Assembly: GCA_963762075.1 (NCBI GenBank)
Contig: CAVXJC010000006.1
Coordinates: 186,001 to 250,000, forward strand
DNA: 64,000 bases
Origin: JAOUEA01 sp963762075
GTDB taxonomy: Bacteria; Actinomycetota; UBA4738; HRBIN12
Reading direction: 5' to 3'
Made by a program: the position numbers and the translations under genes. Below, one piece after another: positions 34,562 to 42,572 of the stretch. Within the stretch, counting starts at the first letter, position 1; each line of letters starts with the position of its first letter. Below the pieces are notes generated by a model. That model was not told the DNA's origin. It did not search any database and worked only from the letters and a program-made list of their open reading frames with translations.

Positions 34562-35500
34562 TCAGTCCCGGAGCGCCTTGCCGGTCAGGGAGAGGAAGAC
34601 CCCCTCGAGGTCCGGCTCCCGGACCTCGACGGACGACACGGCGGCGCCACCCTTCGTGACGGTCTGAACGATCGGTCCCAACGAGGCCCTCGCGTCGTCG
34701 ACGAGGAGGTCGACCTGCTGGCCGTGCACGGCAACCTCGACGACCCCCGGGAGCGTCCTCAGTGCCGCGAGCGCGTCCTCGGATGCTCCCGGCGCCACGA
34801 CCTGCACACGGTCGTGCGCGCCGATGCTGGAAACGAGCTCGCGGCGGGTGCCCTCCGCCAGCAGACGGCCCTCGTCGAGGATGCCGACCCGGTCGCAGAG
34901 GCGCTCGGCCTCCTCCATGTAGTGCGTCGTGTAGAGGACGGCGAGTCCGCCGGCGCCCAGGCGCTCCACCGAATCGAGGATCGCGTTGCGGCTCTGCGGA
35001 TCGACGCCGACCGTCGGTTCGTCCAGGACGAGCAGTCGGGGTCGGTGCAGGAGACCGAGGCCGATGTTCAGCCGACGCTTCATCCCACCGGAGTACTCCG
35101 ACGTCCGATCCTCTGCCCGATTGCTGAGCCCGACTGTCTCGAGCACGTCGTCGACCCGCTCGCCCAGCTCAGGATCTTGGAGGCCGTACAGGCGGCCGAA
35201 GAACCGCAGATTCTCGCGAGCCGACAGGTCTGGATAGACCGCGATCTCCTGCGGCACGTATCCGATCGCGGACTTCGCTTCGATGTTCGAGATGTCGAAC
35301 TGCCGCCCTTCGAGCTCGACTTCGCCGGCGTCACGAGCGAGAAGCCCGCATACGATCGAGATCGTTGTTGTCTTGCCGGCGCCGTTGGGGCCGAGCAGGC
35401 CATACGTCTCGCCGGGCGCGATCGCGAACCCGACGCCGTCGACCGCGAGGCGGTCACCGAACGATTTCCTGAGTCCGGTGCAAGAAAGGGTTGGAGCCAT
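34562..35500 (-). CDS. ABC transporter ATP-binding protein (ABC-2/DrrA type)
   Basis: From the ATG at 35500 the protein has 312 residues: Walker A GPNGAGKTT, Q-loop YVPQEIAVYPDLS, signature YSGGMKRRLNIG, Walker B LLVLDEPTVGVDP and switch TTHYMEEAERL. A C-terminal regulatory beta domain (EVAVHGQQVDLLVDD) is typical of multidrug or daunorubicin-type exporters. The start follows TATCGT by seven bases, so translation is probably leaderless; an upstream GTG-extended form would add 19 residues. Confidence 0.9.
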   Translation of the reverse strand: MAPTLSCTGLRKSFGDRLAVDGVGFAIAPGETYGLLGPNGAGKTTTISIVCGLLARDAGEVELEGRQFDISNIEAKSAIGYVPQEIAVYPDLSARENLRFFGRLYGLQDPELGERVDDVLETVGLSNRAEDRTSEYSGGMKRRLNIGLGLLHRPRLLVLDEPTVGVDPQSRNAILDSVERLGAGGLAVLYTTHYMEEAERLCDRVGILDEGRLLAEGTRRELVSSIGAHDRVQVVAPGASEDALAALRTLPGVVEVAVHGQQVDLLVDDARASLGPIVQTVTKGGAAVSSVEVREPDLEGVFLSLTGKALRD

Positions 35501-35507
35501 CGGGTGG

Positions 35508-35513
35508 ACGATA
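35508..35513 (-). promoter_or_regulatory. -10-like hexamer TATCGT (minus strand)
   Basis: It is seven bases upstream of the ATG at 35500 and would drive the three-gene exporter operon as a leaderless transcript. Confidence 0.5.
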
Positions 35514-35568
35514 GCGAGTCCTATCCCCTCGGACCAATCGCTCCAGGCGGTACCCATATGGCTCAGGC

Positions 35569-35664
35569 GTGAAGATAGGGATGACGCTCATCTTCCACCG
35601 AGAGGAAGATGTCTGGAAGCTTCTTCACATGCACGCATCTGTGGGAGTGCCCGATGAGGAAGTG
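35569..35664 (+). pseudogene. C-terminal remnant of a SnoaL/NTF2-like protein
   Basis: The frame reads MTLIFHREEDVWKLLHMHAS and then VGVPDEEV, the last strands of a SnoaL_3/CaMKII-association-like fold. No N-terminal half or promoter is present upstream, where the exporter operon begins, and the reading frame runs on into a hairpin. It appears to be a leftover of a gene cut off by rearrangement. Confidence 0.45.
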
Positions 35665-35675
35665 CATGCGAAAGG

Positions 35676-35703
35676 AGGGGGGCGCCGCGCCCGGCGCCCC
35701 CCT
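35676..35703. terminator. Strong GC hairpin between remnant and barrel protein gene
   Basis: GGGGGGCGCC and GGCGCCCCCC pair perfectly around a GCGCCC loop, with an extra A-T pair outside. It is 20 bases after the stop of the minus-strand gene and followed on that strand by TCCTTTCG, so it should terminate that gene. Confidence 0.65.
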
Positions 35704-35722
35704 TCCATCGATGCCGTCTCCC

Positions 35723-36190
35723 TCAACCGGTGGTGCCGGAGAGGTGGAAAGCGACGATCGCCCGAGTCTGCGATTCGAACGTGACGCGGACCTGGCCCGT
35801 GACGTCCTGGAAATCTCCCGTGCCGCCCGTGACGGGGAAGGCGAAGCTTTGCGAGCTGAAGTCGACCACCCCGGTTCCGGTCAACTGGCCCCGGCCGAAG
35901 AGCCGGAGGGCGGTGACGCAGATCGCCGAAGTGCCGAAGTCCAGCGTGCACTTCACGTAGTCCAACCCGACGCGGTCCGTCTCAGCTTCGTTCCAGAGCG
36001 CAGCCTTCTCGATGAAGAAGTCGCCCGGGCTCTCGCCCGCCGCCCCCACATCGACCTCCTGCGACCGCAGGGTGGTCGAGACGACGGTGAACGACTCCCC
36101 CCCGCTCCCCGCACCCCCGATGAGCGACGTCGTGCCGACGACGAAGGCGGCGATGAGCATCGTGGCTATGAACGGCAGCAGTCTTCGCAT
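35723..36190 (-). CDS. Secreted allene-oxide-cyclase/dirigent-like barrel protein
   Basis: The 155-residue product starts behind GGGGGATCC. A signal peptide (RRLLPFIATMLIAAFVVGTTSLIGGA) is followed by a beta-barrel domain containing the KCTLDFGTSAICVTALRLF strand pair and GQLTGTGVVDF ... FPVTGGTGDFQDVTGQV, typical of this superfamily in Actinobacteria. Two cysteines in the barrel may form a disulfide. The physiological role is unknown. Confidence 0.7.
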   Translation of the reverse strand: MRRLLPFIATMLIAAFVVGTTSLIGGAGSGGESFTVVSTTLRSQEVDVGAAGESPGDFFIEKAALWNEAETDRVGLDYVKCTLDFGTSAICVTALRLFGRGQLTGTGVVDFSSQSFAFPVTGGTGDFQDVTGQVRVTFESQTRAIVAFHLSGTTG

Positions 36191-36479
36191 GGATCCCCCC
36201 AAGCATGTCGGCGATGCGGACACCGTCAGGTCGGCTCAGGCGGGGCGCGGGGCTTCGCCCAACCAAGGTCGGAGCCCGAGGCGCTCGAAGATGGGGGAAA
36301 CGCGATCACATCGTTCTTCTGCTGACCCTTGTCAGTCGGAGAGAGAGCTCCTCTCCGGCCCATCGAAGCACCAACTCCGCGCTCCGGTCAAGGCATCGCC
36401 GTCGCAAGTCAACCCGCGGTCTTGACCGACCGGCAACAGAGGCGCACGATCGTTGGCAGGTCACGTCAGGAGGTGAGCG

Positions 36480-36905
36480 ATGCGACGCTACCTGGTCGTC
36501 GCGAACCAGACCCTCGCCAGCGGGCAGCTCCTCTCGACGTTGCGAGATCTCCACGAGCGCGGGGCCTGTTCGTTCCACGTCGTGGTGCCCGCTTCGACTC
36601 CGAAGGACCATTCCTGGACTGATGGCGAGGCGCGGCACACGGCCCGGAGCCGACTCGAGGCAGCCATGGCGAGGTTGGCGTCCGAGGGCTTCGAGGTCAC
36701 GGGAGAGGTGGGAGACGAACGGCCGCTCGAGGCGGTACAGGACATCCTGCTTCGCGGGGAGACCTTCGATGCGATCGTGCTCTCGACCTTGCCACCGAGG
36801 CTCTCCCGGTGGCTCAAGCGCGACCTGGTGCGCGGGCTCGAGGCCACCACGGGGTTGCGCGTGATCCACGTGGCGGGACAGCCGGCTCCCGCGCCCACCG
36901 GCTAG
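36480..36905 (+). CDS. Universal-stress-protein-like small protein
   Basis: The 141-residue protein begins MRRYLVVANQTLASGQLLSTL and has the alternating strand/helix pattern of USP folds (SFHVVVPASTP, then FDAIVLSTLPPRLSRWLKRDL, then GLRVIHVAG). The phosphate loop G-2X-G-9X-G is not clear, so ATP binding is uncertain. AGGAGG with seven-base spacing precedes the ATG. It opens a group of small stress-type genes. Confidence 0.7.
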   Translation: MRRYLVVANQTLASGQLLSTLRDLHERGACSFHVVVPASTPKDHSWTDGEARHTARSRLEAAMARLASEGFEVTGEVGDERPLEAVQDILLRGETFDAIVLSTLPPRLSRWLKRDLVRGLEATTGLRVIHVAGQPAPAPTG

Positions 36906-36944
36906 GATCGGTCGGGCAGGCGCTGCGCGACTTCAGGGAGCGAA

Positions 36945-37343
36945 TCACTCCTGTGGGGCCTCAACCCCTTTCGAGATGCTCCGTGCGAGGTCGCGCATGG
37001 AGACGATGCCGACGAGCGTCCCGCCCTGCATCACCGGGAGATGCCTGAATCCGCCGTCGAGCATCCTGTCCATCGCCTCACCCACGGTGGCGTGGGGGTC
37101 GATCGTCAGCGGATCCCAGGTCATGCCTTTCGACACGGGGGAGACTCGGGCAGGGTCGGCGTGCATCTGATCGAAAGCCCGGAGGATGTCCCGTTCGGTG
37201 AAGATGCCCAACAAGGCGCCGTCCTGCAGCACGAGGACCGAACCTACCTTCGCCATCGACATGGCCCTGACGACCTCGGTCATCGTCGTCACCGGCTCCA
37301 CAGTGACCAGATCGGTGCTCATGACCTCGCGAACGGTCGTCAT
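36945..37343 (-). CDS. CBS-domain pair protein
   Basis: The 132-residue protein consists of two CBS domains: VREVMSTDLVTVEPVTTMTEV to FTERDILRAF, and MTWDPLTIDPHATVGEAM to VSMRDLARSI. Such stand-alone pairs bind adenine nucleotides and are often induced by hypoxia or stationary phase (for example Hrp1 of mycobacteria). Its ATG overlaps the stop of the SnoaL-like gene upstream (ATGA), so the two form an operon. Confidence 0.85.
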   Translation of the reverse strand: MTTVREVMSTDLVTVEPVTTMTEVVRAMSMAKVGSVLVLQDGALLGIFTERDILRAFDQMHADPARVSPVSKGMTWDPLTIDPHATVGEAMDRMLDGGFRHLPVMQGGTLVGIVSMRDLARSISKGVEAPQE

Positions 37344-37735
37344 CAGGACGAGGCCATCTCGTCCATCCTCTGTTGTTCGGAGAACTGCAACCAGGTCTCG
37401 GCGACCTTTCCGCCCTTGATGTGCAACACGACGACCTGCTGTTGCTCCAGGATCTGACCGCCGCGGCTCGCCCGTACCGTGTTGAGGATCACGGCGTGGT
37501 TGTCGTTGGCCAACACGTCGTGGTTCTCGATCTCCGGCGGGGCGTCCAGCATCTCCATCTGCCGCTGGAACAGCTGCGCCAGACCGTCCTTGCCCCGATA
37601 GTCGCCTGCCATCGGTCCCCGGCCTGGGAAGTGCAGAACGACATCGTCGGCCTGATAGCTGAGGAAGCGCTCCATGTCCCGCTTGGATAGCGCTTCAGTC
37701 GCCCCCCGAGCGATCTCCTCGTTGGGATGAGCCAT
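37343..37735 (-). CDS. SnoaL-like (NTF2-fold) protein
   Basis: The 130-residue protein has the nuclear-transport-factor-2 fold: NEEIARGATEALSKRDMERFL, DDVVLHFPGRGPMAGDYRGKDGL, and late strands VVVLHIKGGKVAETWLQF. The ATG at 37735 is preceded by a GGAG site. These proteins bind or isomerise small ligands in a conical pocket; no ligand can be assigned. Confidence 0.85.
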   Translation of the reverse strand: MAHPNEEIARGATEALSKRDMERFLSYQADDVVLHFPGRGPMAGDYRGKDGLAQLFQRQMEMLDAPPEIENHDVLANDNHAVILNTVRASRGGQILEQQQVVVLHIKGGKVAETWLQFSEQQRMDEMASS

Positions 37736-37779
37736 ACTCCACTCCTCTCTCGTTGATCGAACCGCCGTCGCTCGCTGGT

Positions 37780-37800
37780 TAGAATCACATCCTTGTGATT
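37780..37800 (+). promoter_or_regulatory. -10 hexamer TAGAAT with an 18-bp dyad over the start codon
   Basis: TAGAAT (37780-37785) lies nine bases before the GTG at 37795. AATCACA-TCCT-TGTGATT (37783-37800) is a perfect inverted repeat that covers the end of the hexamer and the start codon. It could be a repressor site or an RNA hairpin that hides the start. Confidence 0.5.
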
Positions 37801-38148
37801 CGCCGCTCGACCGATCCTCTCGCGACGGCACAACCCACCGGGCCAGCCTCCTCGGACTGGCTCGATGAGGCGTGCTGGGCGTGCGGCTCGCAGGATGCCG
37901 TGCCCGACGCCGACGGTCGTCTCCTCTGCGCTTCATGCTGCGCCGAGCTCTCAGCGCCCACCGACGCTGCCGGCGATCCCCTGCGCGTGAGCCGGCACGC
38001 CTACTGGGAGGCGCACCCTCTGCAGTGCTGTTGGCGGTGCATGGCCGGTGCCGTGGCTCGCGAAGACGAGGTCGGTCTCTGCTCCTCCTGTCGTGCGCAC
38101 CTCGCACCGACCCCGGATGCACGGTCCCGCGGGGACTACTGCTCGTAG
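37795..38148 (+). CDS. Cysteine-rich double zinc-ribbon protein
   Basis: The 117-residue product has four CxxC knuckles: CWACG, CASC, CWRC and CSSC, forming two zinc ribbons. No catalytic domain is attached. It may bind DNA, RNA or a protein partner. The gene is divergent from the SnoaL-CBS operon and its 3' end overlaps the convergent OsmC gene by 13 bases. Confidence 0.7.
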   Translation: MIRRSTDPLATAQPTGPASSDWLDEACWACGSQDAVPDADGRLLCASCCAELSAPTDAAGDPLRVSRHAYWEAHPLQCCWRCMAGAVAREDEVGLCSSCRAHLAPTPDARSRGDYCS

Positions 38149-38714
38149 CGGAAGCTCGTCCGCACGTCGAGCGCCCGGCTGAAGATGTGGTGGACCGGGG
38201 AGCGCTCCGCTCCTTCCTCCACCATCGTCTTGTCCTTCTGAGAGAACTTGCCGCGAGCCTTGACGTCGAGCCGAACCGACTTGAGTGTGTCCTCCCAATC
38301 GCGCGGCTCCCTCGCCCCGACGATCGGGCCGGGATCCACATCGAGGTTGGCCTTCACCTCGACACCTTCGAGATCCACGCCGGTCCTCGCGCAGTTCAGG
38401 GTGATGGCCTCCGTCACGCACGAACACAACGCGAGCAGCGCCGTCTCGACCGGCTCGATACGGTCGTCGGCACCCTCGACGCCGAGCGCGTCACCCACCT
38501 CCTGCCACGAACCGAGCTGCATCGAGAAATCCCTCGACGGCTTCTTGACGCTTTGGGTGCCCAGCTTCCACGGCCCAACCTTGCCCAGGTTGCCGAGCCC
38601 TCGCCCCTCCCAGATCGTCTTCGCCTCGAGCCCCAACATGAAGCTCTTCGGTGACGCCGAGTACTCCTTGCCGAACGCATCGATCTGGCGTGCATCGATA
38701 CCTGCTACCGGCAT
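38136..38714 (-). CDS. OsmC-family peroxidase-like protein
   Basis: The 192-residue protein has the OsmC/YhfA fold (SFMLGLEAKTIWEGRG, VETALLALCSCVTEAITLNCA, DPGPIVGAREP). The start at 38714 is chosen because GGAGG lies just upstream, whereas the ATG at 38732 precedes that site. Two cysteines in LCSC and a later Cys in LNCA could be the thiol-peroxidase pair, though their spacing differs from OsmC/Ohr. OsmC proteins reduce organic hydroperoxides. Confidence 0.8.
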   Translation of the reverse strand: MPVAGIDARQIDAFGKEYSASPKSFMLGLEAKTIWEGRGLGNLGKVGPWKLGTQSVKKPSRDFSMQLGSWQEVGDALGVEGADDRIEPVETALLALCSCVTEAITLNCARTGVDLEGVEVKANLDVDPGPIVGAREPRDWEDTLKSVRLDVKARGKFSQKDKTMVEEGAERSPVHHIFSRALDVRTSFRYEQ

Positions 38715-38970
38715 CTCCTCCACCTCCTGCATGGTTGCTTCATTCGTGGATATGAGGCCGGCGCAGGCGGTGCACGAGCCGGGGGCGCGGACGAAGAAGC
38801 ATAGGAACGGGGAAGTGGATGCGTCGCGTTGGGGGCCGACATCGGCGGCGCCTCCCTCGATACCGTTCTACGCCTTATCGGTGGAAGGATGCAAGTCGGT
38901 TGCCCATCATCGCCCGTCCAGGGTTGAATCGAGGGTGACAAGATGTCCGCACTCGAGCGGAGGTGACCCC

Positions 38971-39213
38971 GTGTCTGCAAAGGCTGCAAAGGATGAACCG
39001 AAGAGGACGCTGCTGCCCGCTTCCTCGGCGAGATCGGGCGACGTCATCGTGGTGGACTCCGAGAAGGTCGGATCGCCCCCCCGCGAAGGCAAAGTGCTGG
39101 AGATCGTCGCAGGCGACGTCCGTGTCAGCTACCGCGTGAGATGGCTCGACGGGCACGACAGCCTGATCTCGCCACCGACAGGAAGCGTGCGGGTCGTCCG
39201 CGAGGGCAGGTAG
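38971..39213 (+). CDS. DUF1918 domain protein
   Basis: The 80-residue protein starts with GTG after GGAGGTGACCCC. After a 20-residue charged N-terminus, GDVIVVDSEKVGSPPREGKVLEI and YRVRWLDGHDSLISPP match DUF1918, a small SH3-like barrel common in Actinobacteria next to CBS and USP genes. The function is unknown. Confidence 0.8.
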   Translation: MSAKAAKDEPKRTLLPASSARSGDVIVVDSEKVGSPPREGKVLEIVAGDVRVSYRVRWLDGHDSLISPPTGSVRVVREGR

Positions 39214-39349
39214 CAGCCGCGAGCCTCCAGGTCGCCTCAACCGGACGATGCCTTGATGAGGTAGTTCCTTCGTGGACCGGACGAACGGTTTGTTCGCTTG
39301 ACGGGGCGGGTCGTACTCATCGTGGCCCGATTCAGGGCCTCGGGTCAAC

Positions 39350-39761
39350 CTAGCGGGATGAGGACTCGTTCAGGCTCACGGCAGCTCGAACGAGGGTCGC
39401 GAAAGCCTTCTCGTCGATCTCATCATCCTCGTGGAAGTCGATCGCGCGCCGGGTGTTGCCTTCGAGGCTCGAGTTGAACAGTCCCGAAGGGTCCTTCAGC
39501 GAGGCCCCCTTGAAGATTGTGAGCTTCACGACGCTCTTGTACGTCTCGCCGGTGCAGATCGGACCTTGATGAGACCACACCGGAACTCCTGGATGAGAAG
39601 CCTTTCTCCACTTCCACTCCTCGACCACTTCGGGGTCGGCTTGTTTGAGTAGGGCTCGAAGCCTGGAGAGGGTCTTGCCCCGCCCAGTCCCCCAGTTCTT
39701 TGATCCTTGCGTCGATCAGCTGAGATGGAGACTCGTCCTTCTGCGCGGAGCTCTTCTTCAT
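39350..39761 (-). pseudogene. DUF1801-type protein, frameshifted
   Basis: The N-terminus (KKSSAQKDESPSQLIDARIKELGDW) and the C-terminal domain (EEWKWRKASHPGVPVW ... YKSVVKLTIFKGASLKDPSGLF) lie in two frames. Removing one G from GGG near 39685 gives GDWRGKTLSRLRALLKQADPEVV, a perfect DUF1801 sequence of about 136 residues. It is probably an intact gene with an assembly indel. A TAGAGT hexamer lies nine bases before the ATG. The function of this YdhG/YjhX-related domain is unclear. Confidence 0.7.
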
Positions 39762-39873
39762 GTTGTAGGCACTCTACCTCCCCCTCGAACAGCCGGTCCT
39801 ACGCCCCTTCGATCCGCGGAGAGAGCTCTCGTTTGACTACCGTGACAGGTGTACATCGTCAGGAGGGCGACAC

Positions 39874-40263
39874 ATGAGCACACGGCACATCAACCCCGAA
39901 GGACTCCACCACAGCCCGGCCTTCAGCCAGGCCGTCGTCGTCGAACGACCGGCGAAGACGATCTACGTCGGCGGGCAGAACGGCGTCGACGCCGACGGCA
40001 AGGTCGTCGGTCCCACCGTCGGGGAGCAGGCCAGCCAGGCGTTCCGCAACCTGGCGACCATCCTCGAGAGCGAGGGAGCGAGCCTGGCGAACATCGTGCA
40101 CTGGACCATCGCCGTGGTGGACGGACACACGTTCGATGAGGGTGTCGCCGCCTTCCAGCAGGCGTGGAACCCGGCCGACCCACCGCCGGCCCTCACGGTG
40201 CACGTCGTCGCCGGCTTGGGCCCCGAGTTCCTCGTCGAGATCGACGCCGTCGCCGTCGTGTGA
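39874..40263 (+). CDS. RidA/YjgF/YER057c-family protein
   Basis: The 129-residue trimer-type protein (SPAFSQAVVVERPAKTIYVGG, QASQAFRNLATILESEGAS, PPALTVHVVAGLGPEFLVEIDAVAVV) belongs to the RidA group. Members hydrolyse reactive imines or enamines, or act as promiscuous aminoacrylate deaminases. The catalytic Arg of the RidA subgroup (usually in a PxRxT-type strand) is not evident: PPALTVHVV has no Arg, so a different subgroup is likely. AGGAGG precedes the ATG. Confidence 0.8.
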   Translation: MSTRHINPEGLHHSPAFSQAVVVERPAKTIYVGGQNGVDADGKVVGPTVGEQASQAFRNLATILESEGASLANIVHWTIAVVDGHTFDEGVAAFQQAWNPADPPPALTVHVVAGLGPEFLVEIDAVAVV

Positions 40264-40315
40264 CGGGCCGGGGGCGAGGCTACTCCCGGGCTGAACCGGC
40301 GGGCGTCGCGCGCCG

Positions 40316-41448
40316 TCACGACCCGCGGAACGCGGCGTTGAGGTTCTTCCCCAGCTCGCCCGTCTCGCGCCAACCGGGCAGCCCGTGCTCGTCGCGGCGG
40401 CGGTGGTACGCCGCCCACGCGACGGCCTCGCGTGCCCTACCCGCCAACACGTCGTCGATCGCCTCAGCGAGGAAGCCGGCGTGCGTGGCGGCGAAGTCCA
40501 TGCCATTGCCGGTCCACGGATCCTGGTACATCGATGCATCGCCGACCAGCGCCCACCCCGGTCCCACCGGATGGCGCACGACCGCGTCCCGCGGCCCGCA
40601 TCCCCATAGGCGCCCGACGTGCGCCGCGGCGCCGAACCGCGGTCCGATAAACGGATGTGCTCGGATTCGAGCCTCGAAGGCAGCGTCCGCATCCGTGCGC
40701 GCCGTCGCGTAGTCGGTGAGGTTGAGCGAGACGGCGACGCAGGCGTGGTCGTCGTCGCTGGGGAAGACGTACGCGAGGTCGTCGTTCCCCGCTGAGAACT
40801 CGGGGCCGTCGGGGGGTCCCTGGGGCCCGGCATCGCTCGCACGTATCGGTAGTACATCGCGCGTGTCGCCGGGATCAGCTCTTGCGTCGCGGCGTCAACC
40901 TGCTTGGCGAGCCGCGATGCGTGGCCGTCGCACCCGGCGACGACCCGCGCCTTGACCGTCCCAACGTCCTCATCGGTGGCGACCGTGGCCCCGACGACGC
41001 GGTCGTAGTCGACCAGGGCCTCCCGCAGCGCGACGCCTTCCAGGACGGTGACGCCGGGCTCCTTGCGGGCTCGACGGACGAGGATCACATCGAGGGTCTC
41101 GCGACGCACCGACAGGCAGTAGCCGATCTCGCCCGGATCCTGCGGAGGATCGATCGACCACGAGCCGTCGAGCGCGTCGGCGTTGTACTCGCGCACGAGC
41201 GGTGGCGCGCCGGTCGCGAGCACCTCGGGCAGCACGCCGACACGGTCGAGCGCCGTGACACACCACGCTCCTCGGAAGAAGTGCGTCGAGATCGTGGCGC
41301 TCGGGAACGTCGCGCGGTCCACGACGAGCACGCTCCAGCCGGCCTGCCCCAGCGACGTGGCGAGGATCGATCCGGCGACGCGGGCGCCGACGATGAGCAC
41401 GTCCACCTCGTCGATCCGGTCGAGGCTCGAATCGTCGTGCTCGCCCAT
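40316..41448 (-). pseudogene. FAD-dependent monooxygenase (PHBH/halogenase-like), frameshifted
   Basis: The first frame (ATG 41448) has the nucleotide fold VDVLIVGARVAGSILATSLG and a long substrate domain to RAMPGPRDPP. The second frame continues DGPEFSAGNDDLAYVFPSDD and ends with WALVGDASMYQDPWTGNGMDF, the second FAD motif, and a normal C-terminus. One base too many in the G6 run (C6 on the coding strand) at 40818-40823 explains the break. Repaired, the protein has about 377 residues. It would hydroxylate an aromatic or similar compound using NAD(P)H and O2. Confidence 0.75.
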
Positions 41449-41549
41449 CGCGCTCTCGACGATACGCCAACGCTCGGGACTGGGATGGTGCCCCCGGAGG
41501 CAGGCGTCTCGACACCCAGTCACTCGCTTGGGCGACGACCTATTTCCGG

Positions 41550-42467
41550 TCAGGCGGGTGTCAGCTCGACCGGGTGCACGACGATCTTGCGAAGCTCGCC
41601 GTGCCGCCAGACGAGCGCGGTGACCTTGCCGCCGATGACGTCGCCGACCATGAGCCGCTGAAGATCTCGCGCGTCCGCGATCGGGATGCCGTCGAGCTCG
41701 ACGATCAGGTCGCCCGATCGGATGCCGGCTCGGACGGACGGGCTTCCCTCGACCACTCCCATGACCTCGACACCGTGAGCACGCCCAGTGGCGGCGACGG
41801 CCCGAGGCGGAAGCGGGCGGGCCCCACCGGCGATGCCGATGTAGGCCCGGCGGAACCTTCCTTCGCTCATAAGGGCATGGATGATGCGCTGCGTGGAGTC
41901 ATCGATCGGCACCGCGAGACCGAGGCCGAAGCCTGCAACGGCAGTGTTGATCCCGACGACCCGGCCCCGACCGTCGGCGAGTGCCCCGCCCGAGTTGCCG
42001 GGATTCAGCGCGGCGTCGGTCTGGATCACGTTCTCGAGGACACGGCCCGCCCAGACCGGCAGCGCTCGCCCGAGCGCGCTGACGACGCCTGCCGTCACCG
42101 AGCCTGCGAAGCCCATCGGGTTCCCGATCGCGACGACGAGCTGGCCGACCCTGAGGTCCTCCGCATCGCCGAACGTGGCGGGCGGGAGATCCGATCCCTG
42201 CAGCCGGAGCACCGCGAGGTCGGAGAGCCGATCTCGCCCGACCACGTCGAATGCGACCTCGCGCCCGTCGACGAAGGAAGCCGAGCCGCGGTCGGACTCC
42301 TCCACCACGTGGGAGGATGTCAGCGCGAATCCGTCAGGGGCGACGACGACGCCGGAACCGCTCCCTTCGCCGCTCCCCCGGCCCGTGCGCTGCCCGACCC
42401 GCAGGCTCGCGACGGAGGGGGTCAGACGCTCGGCGACGGACGTGACGACCCGCGAGTAGGCGTCCAG
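41550..42467 (-). CDS. HtrA-like serine protease with PDZ domain; start unclear
   Basis: The trypsin-like domain has the full triad: His in LTSSHVVEE, Asp in RLSDLAVL and Ser in NPGNSGGAL; a C-terminal PDZ domain follows (VVEGSPSVRAGIRSGDLIVELDGIPI). In-frame coding sequence extends upstream to a TAA at 42505-42507 with neither ATG, GTG nor TTG; the GTG at 42308 would delete the catalytic His. CTG at 42467 is used here, giving 305 residues; ATC at 42503 (five bases after TAAGGT) or an indel upstream are the other options. There is no signal peptide, so it may be cytoplasmic or its N-terminus is wrong. Confidence 0.75.
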   Translation of the reverse strand: MDAYSRVVTSVAERLTPSVASLRVGQRTGRGSGEGSGSGVVVAPDGFALTSSHVVEESDRGSASFVDGREVAFDVVGRDRLSDLAVLRLQGSDLPPATFGDAEDLRVGQLVVAIGNPMGFAGSVTAGVVSALGRALPVWAGRVLENVIQTDAALNPGNSGGALADGRGRVVGINTAVAGFGLGLAVPIDDSTQRIIHALMSEGRFRRAYIGIAGGARPLPPRAVAATGRAHGVEVMGVVEGSPSVRAGIRSGDLIVELDGIPIADARDLQRLMVGDVIGGKVTALVWRHGELRKIVVHPVELTPA

Positions 42468-42572
42468 CGCCTCGCCGTCCCGATCGAGCTCCGCGTTCGT
42501 GATGGATTACCTTATTACAACCCGGCTCACCCAACACGGTCGCGCACCGACGGCCCGTGGCAACATGCCGGA

